A stretch of DNA of 64,000 nt from Burkholderia puraquae (GTDB lineage Bacteria > Pseudomonadota > Gammaproteobacteria > Burkholderiales > Burkholderiaceae). Made by a program: the position numbers and the translations under genes. Each line of letters starts with the position of its first letter. Within the stretch, counting starts at the first letter, position 1. Under the pieces are notes generated by a model. The model searched no databases. It worked only from the letters and a program-made list of their open reading frames with translations, and was not told the DNA's origin. The stretch covers positions 64-64,063 of the forward strand of contig NZ_NBYX01000004.1 in assembly GCF_002099195.1 (NCBI RefSeq). The letters run 5' to 3'. This document shows positions 57,287-64,000 of this stretch, piece after piece.

Positions 57287-58708
57287 TTACTTGCCAACGC
57301 TACCCAGCGTACCCAGCAACCCCGTTACCGGTGCCAGCAGGCCCGTCGACCCACCGCCCGACGTCGCCGTACCCGTGACGCTGCCAACGAGCGACGTGAC
57401 CGGTGCGAGCGGGCTCGCGCCACCGGATCCTGCTGCGCCGCCAACTGCTCCGGTGACAGTATTCAGCAAACCGGTGACAGGCGCGAGAGGGTTTGCACTG
57501 CCTGCGCCACCGGTTGCGCCGCCGAGCGTGCCCGTGACCGTCGACACGAGATTCGTGACGGGCGCGAGCGGGCCGCCGCTGCCGCCCGCCGCACCGCTCA
57601 GTGCGCCGGTAACGGTGGAGACGAGTCCCGTGACAGGCGCGAGCGGGCTGCTGCCCGAACCGCCGGTCGCGCCGCCGAGTGCGCCCGTGAGCGAGCCGAG
57701 TGGCGTCGAGCCGAGACCCGACAGCAGGCCGCCGAGCGGATTCGTCGAGCCGGAACCCGATGACGTGCCGTTCTGTACGGTCGCCGTCGAGCCGCCGACG
57801 AGGCTCGTGATCAGGCCGGGGATCGGTGCCGCGCCATTCGGGCCGTTCGGGTTGACGAGGCCACCCGCGTTGGTCACGGTGTTGCCGACCGCAGTCACGA
57901 GCTGACCGACGTCGCCGACGAGCGGCTGGCTCGACGTGCCGCTGACCTGCTTGCCGGCCGAGCTGATTGCGCCGCCGACCTGGCCGAGCAGGCCCGAGAC
58001 GGGTTGGCCGAGGCCGGTCGTCGTGCCGACCTGTTGCGTAACCTGGCCGGCGGTGATCACGAGCGGCGTGATCGCTGAACTGAGCGGCTGCGTGACTTGC
58101 TGCACGGCGCCCGACGACAGCGTCGAGCCGATCGTCGTGCCGGCGGCCGTCAAGCCATTGGCCACCGTGTCGAGCACGGTGCCGACCGGGGTCGTGACAG
58201 GCGCGAGCGGCGCGAGCGGGCCCGTGCCGAGCGCCTTGACCGTCGAACTCAGGCCGGACACCGTATTGCTCGTTGCGCCGACCACGTTGCCGAGGCCCGC
58301 GACGGTCGTGCCGACCGGATCCTTAGTCGTACCGATCTGTCCCAGTCCGTTGCTCACGGCGTCGGCGGCTGCGCCGACGATCGTGTCGGTGCTGGAGAGC
58401 GTGCTGCCGATGCCCTTCGTCACGCCGTCGCCGAGGCCCGGCACGCTGATGTTGCCGACCGTGCTGCCGAGGTCGCTGGCCGTCTGGCCAACCGTGCTGA
58501 CGACACCCTTGGTGCCGGTGGACGTGCCGCTGGTGCCGCTCGTGTTCGGCGTACCGCTCGTGCTGCTGGGGTTGTTGCTGCTGCTGGTCGGCGGCGAACT
58601 AACGCCGCCGCCGCCGCAGGCGGCCAGCAGGCAGGCCGCGGCGAAGGCCGTGAGGGGCGCGCGCCATTGGCGCAGGGCGGCTGTCGTAAGAGAACGTTGC
58701 TGGGACAT
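57287..58708 (-). CDS. Repeat lipoprotein 2, collagen-like/PLAPVTG-repeat surface protein
   Basis: 473 residues. The signal peptide ends in a lipobox (CLLAAC). The mature start is Gly/Ser/Thr-rich with short GTS triplets ([15 protein letters not shown]). A central Val/Gly/Thr-rich region follows (GQIGTTKDPVGTTVAGLGNVV; GPLAPLAPVT), and then about five repeats of 24-27 residues of the [18 protein letters not shown] type. It is paralogous to the upstream gene: same order of modules and many identical blocks. GGAG precedes the ATG by about 8 bases. Likely surface-exposed; the function is not recognised. Confidence 0.85.
   Translation of the reverse strand: MSQQRSLTTAALRQWRAPLTAFAAACLLAACGGGGVSSPPTSSSNNPSSTSGTPNTSGTSGTSTGTKGVVSTVGQTASDLGSTVGNISVPGLGDGVTKGIGSTLSSTDTIVGAAADAVSNGLGQIGTTKDPVGTTVAGLGNVVGATSNTVSGLSSTVKALGTGPLAPLAPVTTPVGTVLDTVANGLTAAGTTIGSTLSSGAVQQVTQPLSSAITPLVITAGQVTQQVGTTTGLGQPVSGLLGQVGGAISSAGKQVSGTSSQPLVGDVGQLVTAVGNTVTNAGGLVNPNGPNGAAPIPGLITSLVGGSTATVQNGTSSGSGSTNPLGGLLSGLGSTPLGSLTGALGGATGGSGSSPLAPVTGLVSTVTGALSGAAGGSGGPLAPVTNLVSTVTGTLGGATGGAGSANPLAPVTGLLNTVTGAVGGAAGSGGASPLAPVTSLVGSVTGTATSGGGSTGLLAPVTGLLGTLGSVGK
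57290..57646 (-). repeat. Coding tandem repeats (about 5 x 72-81 bp), PLAPVTG units of gene 2
   Basis: Each unit encodes PLAPVT followed by a Leu/Val/Thr segment and a Gly/Ala linker. Units are diverged but align with the repeats in the upstream gene. Confidence 0.85.
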
Positions 58709-58748
58709 GATTGACTCCTCGCTGTCTTGTCGATTGATGGATCTTGAT

Positions 58749-60353
58749 TTACTTGCCGTGTGTGCCGCCGAGCAGGCCGCCGATCAGCGACGTGACAGGC
58801 GCGAGCGGATTCGACGACGAGCCCGAGTTCGTGACGGCGCCCGTACCGCCGGTCAGTGCCGGCGCGCCGACCGTGCTGGTCACCGTGGACACGACGTTCG
58901 TCACCGGGGCGAGCGGGCTGCTGCCGCCTGCGCCGCCCGTCGCGCTGCCGAGTGCGCCCGTCACCGCGCCGAGGAGGCCAGTGACCGGCGCGAGCGGGCC
59001 GCCGCTCGTGCCGCCCGCTGCGCCGCCGAGCGCACCCGTGACCGTCGAGACGAGGCCAGTGACCGGCGCGAGCGGGCTGCTGCCGCCTGCTGCGCCACCG
59101 AGTGCGCCGGTAACCGTCGAGACGAGGCCGGTGACCGGGGCGAGCGGGCCACCGCTGCCGCCTGCTGCGCCACCGAGTGCACCCGTCACCGTGGAGACGA
59201 GGCCCGTGACCGGCGCGAGCGGGCCGCTGCCGCCGCCCGTTGCACCGCCGAGTGCGCCCGTGACCGTCGAGACGAGGCCGGTGAGCGGTGCGAGCGGGTT
59301 GGTCACGCCGCCGGTGCCGCCCGTGAGCAGGCCGCCGACGGCCTTCACGGTGTTGCCCGTTGACGAGACCGTGTTGCCCAGGCCGGTCGTGACGGGGTTG
59401 CCGCCCGTCGATGCGAGCAGGGCGCCAGCCTGGTTCAGGCCATTGCCGACCGTGCCGAGCAGCGTGTTGACGGGGGCGCCGAGGCCGGTCGCCGTGCCGA
59501 TCGTCTGGGTCGTCTGGCCGACCATCGTCGTGATCGGCGTGATGGCCGAGCTGACCGTTTGCGTGACTTGCTGGATCGGGCCGGTCGACAGTGCGTTGGT
59601 GAGGGTGGTGCCGCCGTTCGAGACGGCGCCGCCGAGCGTCGACACGAGGCCGCCGACGGCGCCCGTGACCGGTGCGAGCGGTGACAGCGGGCCGCTGCCG
59701 AGGCTCGTGACCAGATTGCCGGTCTGCGTGACTGCGCCGCCGAGCTGGTTGACCACGCCGCCCGTGCTGGCGAGCGTCGTGCCGAGCGGATCCTTCGTCG
59801 CGCCGAGCTGGCCGAGACCGTTGCCGAGGCCGTTGCCGAGTGCGGTCACCGCACCGCCGACGCTTTGCACGATGCCGCCTGCGGCTTGCGTGGTGGCCGG
59901 GTTGACGCCCGGCAGCGACTGGCTGCCGATCACGGAGCCGAGACCCGAGACGGTTCCGCCGACACCCGTGACGATGTTGCTGCTGCTTGCGAGGACAGTT
60001 CCCACTGCGTTCGACGACACACCCGAGGTGCCCGAGGTACCGCTCGTGCCCGACGTACCACTGGTGCCGGAGGTACCGCTCGTGCCCGAGGTTCCGCTGG
60101 TGCCGGACGTACCGCTCGTGCCCGAGCTTCCGCTGGTGCCGGAGGTGCCGCTCGAGCCCGAGGTACCGCTCGAGCCGGACGTACCGCCGCCCGAAGTCGA
60201 GATCGAATCGCCGCCGCCCGAGCTCGAGCCGCCGCCGAGACCTTGGCTGATGGAACCGGAGCCGCCGCACGCGGAGAGGGAAAGCATGGCTGCAACGGTG
60301 GCCGCGATCAGAGTCGTCCGGAACACGCCATGAGGGATAACCTTAATGTCCAT
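58749..60353 (-). CDS. Repeat lipoprotein 1, collagen-like (Gly-X-Y) and PLAPVTG-repeat surface protein
   Basis: 534 residues. A lipoprotein signal ends AMLSLSAC (Cys29). Residues about 57-110 are 18 uninterrupted Gly-X-Y triplets, nearly all GTS or GSS. A Val/Gly/Thr-rich centre with blocks shared with gene 2 follows ([27 protein letters not shown]), and residues about 352-534 are seven [22 protein letters not shown]-type repeats. GAGGA lies 5 bases before the ATG, and a near-perfect sigma-54 promoter lies about 52 bases upstream of it. It probably forms an anchored surface fibre or adhesin; the collagen call rests only on Gly periodicity, without Pro. Confidence 0.86.
   Translation of the reverse strand: MDIKVIPHGVFRTTLIAATVAAMLSLSACGGSGSISQGLGGGSSSGGGDSISTSGGGTSGSSGTSGSSGTSGTSGSSGTSGTSGTSGTSGTSGTSGTSGTSGTSGTSGTSGVSSNAVGTVLASSSNIVTGVGGTVSGLGSVIGSQSLPGVNPATTQAAGGIVQSVGGAVTALGNGLGNGLGQLGATKDPLGTTLASTGGVVNQLGGAVTQTGNLVTSLGSGPLSPLAPVTGAVGGLVSTLGGAVSNGGTTLTNALSTGPIQQVTQTVSSAITPITTMVGQTTQTIGTATGLGAPVNTLLGTVGNGLNQAGALLASTGGNPVTTGLGNTVSSTGNTVKAVGGLLTGGTGGVTNPLAPLTGLVSTVTGALGGATGGGSGPLAPVTGLVSTVTGALGGAAGGSGGPLAPVTGLVSTVTGALGGAAGGSSPLAPVTGLVSTVTGALGGAAGGTSGGPLAPVTGLLGAVTGALGSATGGAGGSSPLAPVTNVVSTVTSTVGAPALTGGTGAVTNSGSSSNPLAPVTSLIGGLLGGTHGK
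58752..59300 (-). repeat. Coding tandem repeats (about 7 units of 72-108 bp), PLAPVTG units of gene 1
   Basis: Seven units beginning PLAPVT or PLAPLT; the second to fourth are almost identical at protein level ([15 protein letters not shown]). The similar DNA could allow copy-number change by slippage or recombination with gene 2. Confidence 0.88.
60024..60185 (-). repeat. Gly-Thr-Ser triplet tract (18 x 9 bp)
   Basis: 18 consecutive Gly-X-Y codon triplets (GTS, some GSS, last GVS). The DNA is a 9-bp near-repeat and so liable to in-frame length variation. Confidence 0.9.
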
Positions 60354-60414
60354 TTTGTCCTCGCATTAAAAATGTGTTGTGAACTGCGTTGTGTTGAGTG
60401 GTGCGGGGACTACT

Positions 60415-60430
60415 CTGCAACTGTCGTGCC
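60415..60430 (-). promoter_or_regulatory. Sigma-54 (-24/-12) promoter of the repeat-lipoprotein operon
   Basis: On the minus strand TGGCACGACAGTTGCA matches TGGCACG-N4-TTGCA completely, with GG and GC 10 bases apart. The start is predicted near 60404, leaving a 51-base untranslated leader before the ATG at 60353. Confidence 0.88.
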
Positions 60431-60431
60431 A

Positions 60432-61030
60432 TTTCGATGCCCGACGGTTCGACAACAGGTTTTAAACGGGGCAATTCCTTGTTGGAAAAGGGAGTTATGG
60501 AAATTGAAAGATTGTTGAATCTGTTTAAGGACAGATGAATGAGAACGGTTTCGAGCGTTTCGTAACGTAACGTCACAACATTGGCGTTACGCGTGCGGCG
60601 TAACGTGGGGGCCGCGCAGGCATGGTGGACGAGGCAATTGTTTTACTGGTGGAATAGGTGTGCACATCTAACCTATCGTAAATCCTATGTGTAAGTCGTA
60701 CCGAAACGCCGTACAAATACGTCGTGCTCCTGGTCATTTTTTTTCCGCCCGGGTCGTTAAAGAGGTTGGAAGTTAAATGGGATCGGATATAGAATCCGGA
60801 GCAGATGTAAGGAAATGTACGGTTCGGTACACAACGTTCGAGGAGGATCGCTATCGCGAATGTTAACTTGCATCAAATGATGAGCTATGCCCCTCGGGGC
60901 AATCTATAAAGAAAGTGCACCCGGTTGTCGTTACAGCAGATGTGGCGAACAGCGCGGGGCAACGGCCAGATATGCGGGGACGTATACGTATAAAAGGCCA
61001 AAGAACGTAAATACAGGCACGAGGAATAAA
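60432..61030. other. Long divergent regulatory region between the repeat-protein operon and flp
   Basis: About 600 bases, AT-richer than the genome. It contains the activator-like sites (60561-60605), an inverted repeat CACAT-N19-ATGTG near 60664-60692 and a GCCCCTCGGGGC hairpin near 60890. No sigma-54 promoter facing flp was found. A 21-codon frame near 60815 is not supported. GAGGAAT precedes flp. Confidence 0.5.
60561..60605. promoter_or_regulatory. Candidate upstream activator sites B
   Basis: Minus strand of 60561-60576 reads GTGACGTTACGTTACG, matching site A (23227-23241) in 14 of 15 bases. An inverted pair CGTTACG-N7-CGTAACG follows at 60585-60605. The elements lie about 131-176 bp upstream of the sigma-54 -24 element at 60429. 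Confidence 0.6.
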
Positions 61031-61249
61031 ATGAAAGCAATGCTGATTCGCTTCCTTCGGGAAGAAGACGGGGTTACCGCGATCGAGTATGGTCTGATTG
61101 CGGGTCTGATTGCTGTCGCAATCGTTGCCGGGGTGACGAACATCGGCAGCAGTCTCGGCAACATGTTCACCAATCTTGGCACTTGCGTGTCATCTCCTTC
61201 GGCTACCAACTGTTCTGCCAACGCGATCCGGGCAACCCCGCCGGGCTAA
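61031..61249 (+). CDS. flp: Flp-type (type IVb) pilin
   Basis: Major subunit of the Tad pilus. 72 residues: leader MKAMLIRFLREEDG, predicted cleavage between Gly14 and Val15, then VTAIEYGLIAGLIAVAIVAGV with the required Glu at +5 and the Glu-Tyr pair typical of Flp. A short Ser/Thr/Asn-rich tail with two Cys follows. GAGGAAT lies before the ATG. It opens the tad cluster. Confidence 0.95.
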   Translation: MKAMLIRFLREEDGVTAIEYGLIAGLIAVAIVAGVTNIGSSLGNMFTNLGTCVSSPSATNCSANAIRATPPG

Positions 61250-61345
61250 GCTGACACTTCTGTTTCGGAAGTCGTCTTGGCGCAGTAGCGGGCGGATTGC
61301 CTCTGTAATCCGCTCGCCCTCGTATTTGCTGCGGATCGTGGCGCG

Positions 61346-61846
61346 ATGGGACATCTTATTTTTAGCGGAGTATTTCTGACCTGGGCAGGTTTTGTCGTGG
61401 TCAGCGATATTCGTTTCCGCCGTATTTCGAACGCGCTTGTTCTGGTCGGACTGGTCAGCGGGTTCGGCGGCGCATGCGTGGCCGCGAATCCATTTGGCAT
61501 TTCCATGCTTCAGTCCGTGGCCGGCATGCTGGTCGGCTTGATTGGGCTTATGCCGTTCTTCCTTTTGCGCGTGATGGGCGCAGCCGATGTAAAGATTTTT
61601 GCCGTGCTCGGCATCTGGTGCGGTGCGCATGCGCTGCTTTGGCTGTGGGTGGCCGCCAGTCTGGCTGCGGGCCTGCACGCGCTCGTGCTGATGGTGCTGT
61701 CGCACACCTCGCTCGGGGGCTTGTGGCGACCGCGCGAGCCTGCGCTGAGACTCGGGAGATATCGGGCAACGCCCTATGCCGCATGCCTCGCGGTGCCGGC
61801 TGCTGTATGGCTGATCTACCTTGCCGTAATGGGGGGCGTGCGATGA
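61346..61846 (+). CDS. cpaA: Prepilin peptidase, CpaA/TadV family
   Basis: Membrane aspartic peptidase that cleaves the Flp prepilin. 166 residues, about five hydrophobic segments, with catalytic Asp candidates in VVVSDIRFRRI and MGAADVKIF (GxxDxK). Its stop overlaps the next start (ATGA), showing coupling to the tadE-like gene. Confidence 0.93.
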   Translation: MGHLIFSGVFLTWAGFVVVSDIRFRRISNALVLVGLVSGFGGACVAANPFGISMLQSVAGMLVGLIGLMPFFLLRVMGAADVKIFAVLGIWCGAHALLWLWVAASLAAGLHALVLMVLSHTSLGGLWRPREPALRLGRYRATPYAACLAVPAAVWLIYLAVMGGVR

Positions 61847-62289
61847 AACGACAGAACGCGTGGCGAGGACGTCGGCGGCAACGCGGAGCGACAGCGGTCG
61901 AGTTTGCGATCGTGTTCCCGCTGTTCTTCGTGATTTTCTACGCGATTCTGAGTTTCGGGATGATTTTTCTCATTCAGCAGAGCTTGACGATGGCGGCAAG
62001 CGAGGGCGCGCGCGCTGGATTGAGCTACGCACCTGATCTCACGACACGCGTCGCGAACGCAAAGACGACTACCCAGAACGTCCTCGGCTGGCTGAACAGT
62101 AGTCCACCCAACGTCGTGGCGCAGCAGTGCAACTACAACGGAACGCCGACGCCGTTGCTGTACTGTCTGACGGTCACGGTGAGCTATACGCCGGACAACT
62201 GGATGACGATCATGCCGTTCCTGGGGACATTCATGACGGCACCATTGACGGGCTCGGCGGTGGTGCAAATCCCGCAGACCATGCTGTGA
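61843..62289 (+). CDS. tadE: TadE-like pseudopilin
   Basis: 148 residues with a basic N-terminus (RRRQRG), the TadE signature ATAVEFAIVFPLFFVIFYAILSFG membrane segment, and LTMAASEGARAGL. It is a minor pilin or assembly factor of the Tad system. The ATG at 61843 overlaps the cpaA stop; a longer in-frame ORF from 61474 is rejected because it would run through cpaA. Confidence 0.92.
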   Translation: MKRQNAWRGRRRQRGATAVEFAIVFPLFFVIFYAILSFGMIFLIQQSLTMAASEGARAGLSYAPDLTTRVANAKTTTQNVLGWLNSSPPNVVAQQCNYNGTPTPLLYCLTVTVSYTPDNWMTIMPFLGTFMTAPLTGSAVVQIPQTML

Positions 62290-62356
62290 GCACGTCATCC
62301 ACGAATCACGCAGCAAGAAGCTAACTGGATTTTTATTCCTGCATCCATTCGACAAC

Positions 62357-63283
62357 ATGGCCAACAACGTAACGAAGATCATTGCGGGGCTGCTGATTGC
62401 GATCGCAGTTCTGCTTGGAATCTATGCATGGGTGCTTGGGCGCAGCGCTTCACGTCCCGCGCCGGTCCAGCAAGCGGCGACGGCAACAGCCGTACCCGTC
62501 GTGATTGCGACGCGCACCTTGCCGGGCGGTCAGCCGATCCCGGCCGACGCACTGAAGGTCCAGTCGACTGCGCTGGTACCGGTGGGCGCGTTCAGTGATC
62601 CCGTTCCGCTTGTCGGCCGCGTGCCGGTTCGGGAGATCCCTGCCTCGGCGCCGGTCGTTGCGGATGCGCTGGTATCGGGGCTTGCCGAGGACGTACAGCC
62701 CGGCGAGCGCGCGGTTGCAGTTCGCGTCGACGAATCGAATGCAGTCGGCAACCGGCTGCGGCCCGGCAACTATGTCGACGTGTTCCTGAATCTGAAACGT
62801 GAAGGAAGCGGCACGATGCTTGACGGCGAGGTCTCGCAGTCGCAGGCGCGTCTTCTGTTGTCGAAGGTCCGTGTGCTGTCGTTCGGTGATGCGACACCGG
62901 ATCGCGACAGCGGGAACAACAACGGCGGCAATGGCCAACCGGCCGGCGTCCGCATCGCGGTGCTCGCGGTGCCGACTGCGCAGGTCGATGCGCTGACGCT
63001 CGGCGAAGCGAGCGGCCGGCTGACGTTCGCCTTGCGCAACCCGCGTGACGACGAGCTTGCGATGCAGACGGTTGCGGTACGTACGGACAACAAACTGTCG
63101 CCGTCGGCACTGGCTGCGGCGGGCGTTTCGTTGCAACAACTGTCCGGTACACCGAGAGCGCCGGTGGCCAATGTGAACGTGCCGCCGTTACCGCCGCGTT
63201 TGCTGCCGGTGGTGCGGCCAAGTGGGGGAGGCGGCAACATCGAAGTGATCCGTGGCGGCCGGTCGGAAACGGTTGCCTATTGA
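62357..63283 (+). CDS. cpaB: Flp pilus assembly protein CpaB/RcpC
   Basis: 308 residues. An N-terminal membrane anchor (IIAGLLIAIAVLLGIYAWVLG) is followed by an SAF-like domain (VPVVIATRTLPGGQPIPADALKVQ; VRVDESNAVGNRLRPGNYVDVFLNLK) and a Gly-rich C-terminal tail. CpaB/RcpC assists the outer-membrane secretin. The gap to cpaC is 65 bases. Confidence 0.93.
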   Translation: MANNVTKIIAGLLIAIAVLLGIYAWVLGRSASRPAPVQQAATATAVPVVIATRTLPGGQPIPADALKVQSTALVPVGAFSDPVPLVGRVPVREIPASAPVVADALVSGLAEDVQPGERAVAVRVDESNAVGNRLRPGNYVDVFLNLKREGSGTMLDGEVSQSQARLLLSKVRVLSFGDATPDRDSGNNNGGNGQPAGVRIAVLAVPTAQVDALTLGEASGRLTFALRNPRDDELAMQTVAVRTDNKLSPSALAAAGVSLQQLSGTPRAPVANVNVPPLPPRLLPVVRPSGGGGNIEVIRGGRSETVAY

Positions 63284-63348
63284 AAGACATCGACGGCGAT
63301 CGATATCAGCGACGACAAATAAAGGGCCGCGCGACGGTCTACCAAACG

Positions 63349-64000
63349 ATGAAAAAAACACTGATTGCATTCGCGATTGCCATCTTCACCGTGACTTTCG
63401 CATCGTTCGCGATTGCGAGCGGCACGATCGAGCTTGCGGTCGGCGCGCAAAGACAGATTTCGGCGAGCCGCACGCTGCAGCGTGTTGCGGTCGGCGATCC
63501 TGCGATAGCCGACGTGCTGATCATGAAGGGGGGTCGCTCGGGATCGGTCCTGCTTACCGCGAAGGCGCCCGGCGCGACGAACGTCATGCTGTGGGAGCGT
63601 GGTCACGATGAGCCGACGGTCTGGAACGTCGAGGTCGTTGACGCGGCCGCGCAAGCGGTGCTCGACGGCTCTACGCCGCGCGTGAATGCATACGGCGGGA
63701 CGGCGGTATTGCAGGGCTCGTCGGCGTCGCTCGAGGCGCATGCACGTGCGGCCGCGGTCGGCAAGAACATGAGCGGGAAGGGGGCCGTGATCGACCGCTC
63801 GACGGTTCCCGGCAAGAGCGTCGTGCAGGTCGACGTGCGGGTCGTCGAATTCAGCCGTTCGGTGCTCAAGCAGGTCGGATTCAATTTCTTCAAGCAAAGC
63901 AACGGCTTTTCGTTCGGATCGTTTTCGCCGGGGGGCGTGCAGTCTTATAGCGGAGGGTCCGGCCCAGGTACCGCGGGTTACGTTCCGACGCTCGGATCGC
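63349..64000 (+). CDS. cpaC: Flp pilus secretin CpaC/RcpA, partial
   Basis: The frame opens at ATG 63349 and runs off the right edge with no stop (217 codons seen). The signal peptide is MKKTLIAFAIAIFTVTFASFAIA. Then comes the pilus-secretin N domain (TIELAVGAQRQISASRTLQRVAVGDPAIADVLIM; LLTAKAPGATNVMLWE), a BON-like segment with VNAYGGTAVLQGSSAS, and VVQVDVRVVEFSRSVLKQVGFNFF, the start of the secretin core. It forms the outer-membrane pore of the pilus. Confidence 0.94.
   Translation, partial: MKKTLIAFAIAIFTVTFASFAIASGTIELAVGAQRQISASRTLQRVAVGDPAIADVLIMKGGRSGSVLLTAKAPGATNVMLWERGHDEPTVWNVEVVDAAAQAVLDGSTPRVNAYGGTAVLQGSSASLEAHARAAAVGKNMSGKGAVIDRSTVPGKSVVQVDVRVVEFSRSVLKQVGFNFFKQSNGFSFGSFSPGGVQSYSGGSGPGTAGYVPTLGS

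Noticed and set aside
58752-59300. Possible CRISPR array
   Set aside because: The periodic units vary in length and sequence, lie in frame inside a gene and have no unique spacers.
57936-60333. Long plus-strand frames of 475 and 529 codons opposite the repeat lipoproteins
   Set aside because: Produced by the low-complexity repeats, which keep all frames open. The minus-strand frames have signal peptides, ribosome-binding sites and a sigma-54 promoter; these do not.
60815-60880. Short leader peptide upstream of flp
   Set aside because: A 21-codon frame with a weak ribosome-binding site in AT-richer non-coding DNA; nothing beyond the frame supports it.
60601-61030. A sigma-54 promoter facing flp
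   Set aside because: Scanning for GG-N10-GC found only sequences lacking TGGCAC and TTGC context.
61474-62289. A 271-codon frame covering the tadE-like gene with a long N-terminal extension
   Set aside because: The extension overlaps cpaA in another frame. The ATG at 61843 gives the standard TadE N-terminus and overlaps the cpaA stop.

Overview
The window is a GC-rich (about 65%) stretch of a Burkholderia chromosome, most likely the primary chromosome of a Burkholderia cepacia complex species. The gene families, codon bias and orders such as thrS-infC-rpmI-rplT-pheST-ihfA-merR, rimP-nusA-infB-rbfA-truB and odhABL-zapE point there. No sequence search was possible, so the genus is an inference from recognised families and synteny. 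Most of the window is conserved chromosome. Accessory-looking material is limited to small unknown proteins at 23.6-27.1 kb, two truncated transposase-like genes and the surface-protein region from 55 kb onward.

Layout. 0-8.7 kb: lipid/acyl-CoA metabolism (ETF-quinone oxidoreductase running off the left edge, an SDR dehydrogenase with a thioesterase, a two-subunit CoA-transferase with a divergent LuxR-type regulator), an alpha/beta hydrolase, a RidA protein and the stringent-response synthetase RelA. 8.7-17 kb: tRNA-Val, then the translation operon thrS-infC-rpmI-rplT-pheS-pheT-ihfA-merR. 17-27 kb: an internally duplicated lipoprotein, a Tat-type lipoprotein phosphatase, a methyltransferase, tRNA-Pro, bamC, a probable sigma-54-dependent structured RNA and several small unknown proteins. 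27-33 kb: a LysR regulator, an aminotransferase, scpB and rluB. 33-40 kb: rimP-nusA-infB-rbfA-truB. 40-45 kb: a MarR-controlled tripartite EmrAB-type efflux operon. 45-54 kb: typA (bipA), the 2-oxoglutarate dehydrogenase operon and zapE. 54-60.4 kb: a second truncated transposase-like gene, a DUF2147 protein, and an operon of two paralogous repeat lipoproteins plus an FhaC/ShlB-type outer-membrane transporter. 61-64 kb: the start of a tad/Flp pilus cluster (flp, cpaA, tadE, cpaB, cpaC), which runs off the right edge.

The most interesting observations are two sigma-54 (-24/-12) promoters 37 kb apart. One (23336-23351) precedes a transcript of about 209 nt made almost entirely of consecutive stem-loops and ending in a strong terminator: a candidate small RNA. 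The other (60415-60430, minus strand) precedes the repeat-lipoprotein/FhaC-type operon. Each has, 100-150 bp upstream, a nearly identical element (GTGACGTTACGTAAC and GTGACGTTACGTTAC), which suggests one shared enhancer-binding protein. The hypothesis is a regulon linking a surface-adhesin system to a small RNA, next to Flp pilus genes. Other points are an AUC start codon in infC, terminator-like leaders before rimP and typA, and a pair of MarR boxes.
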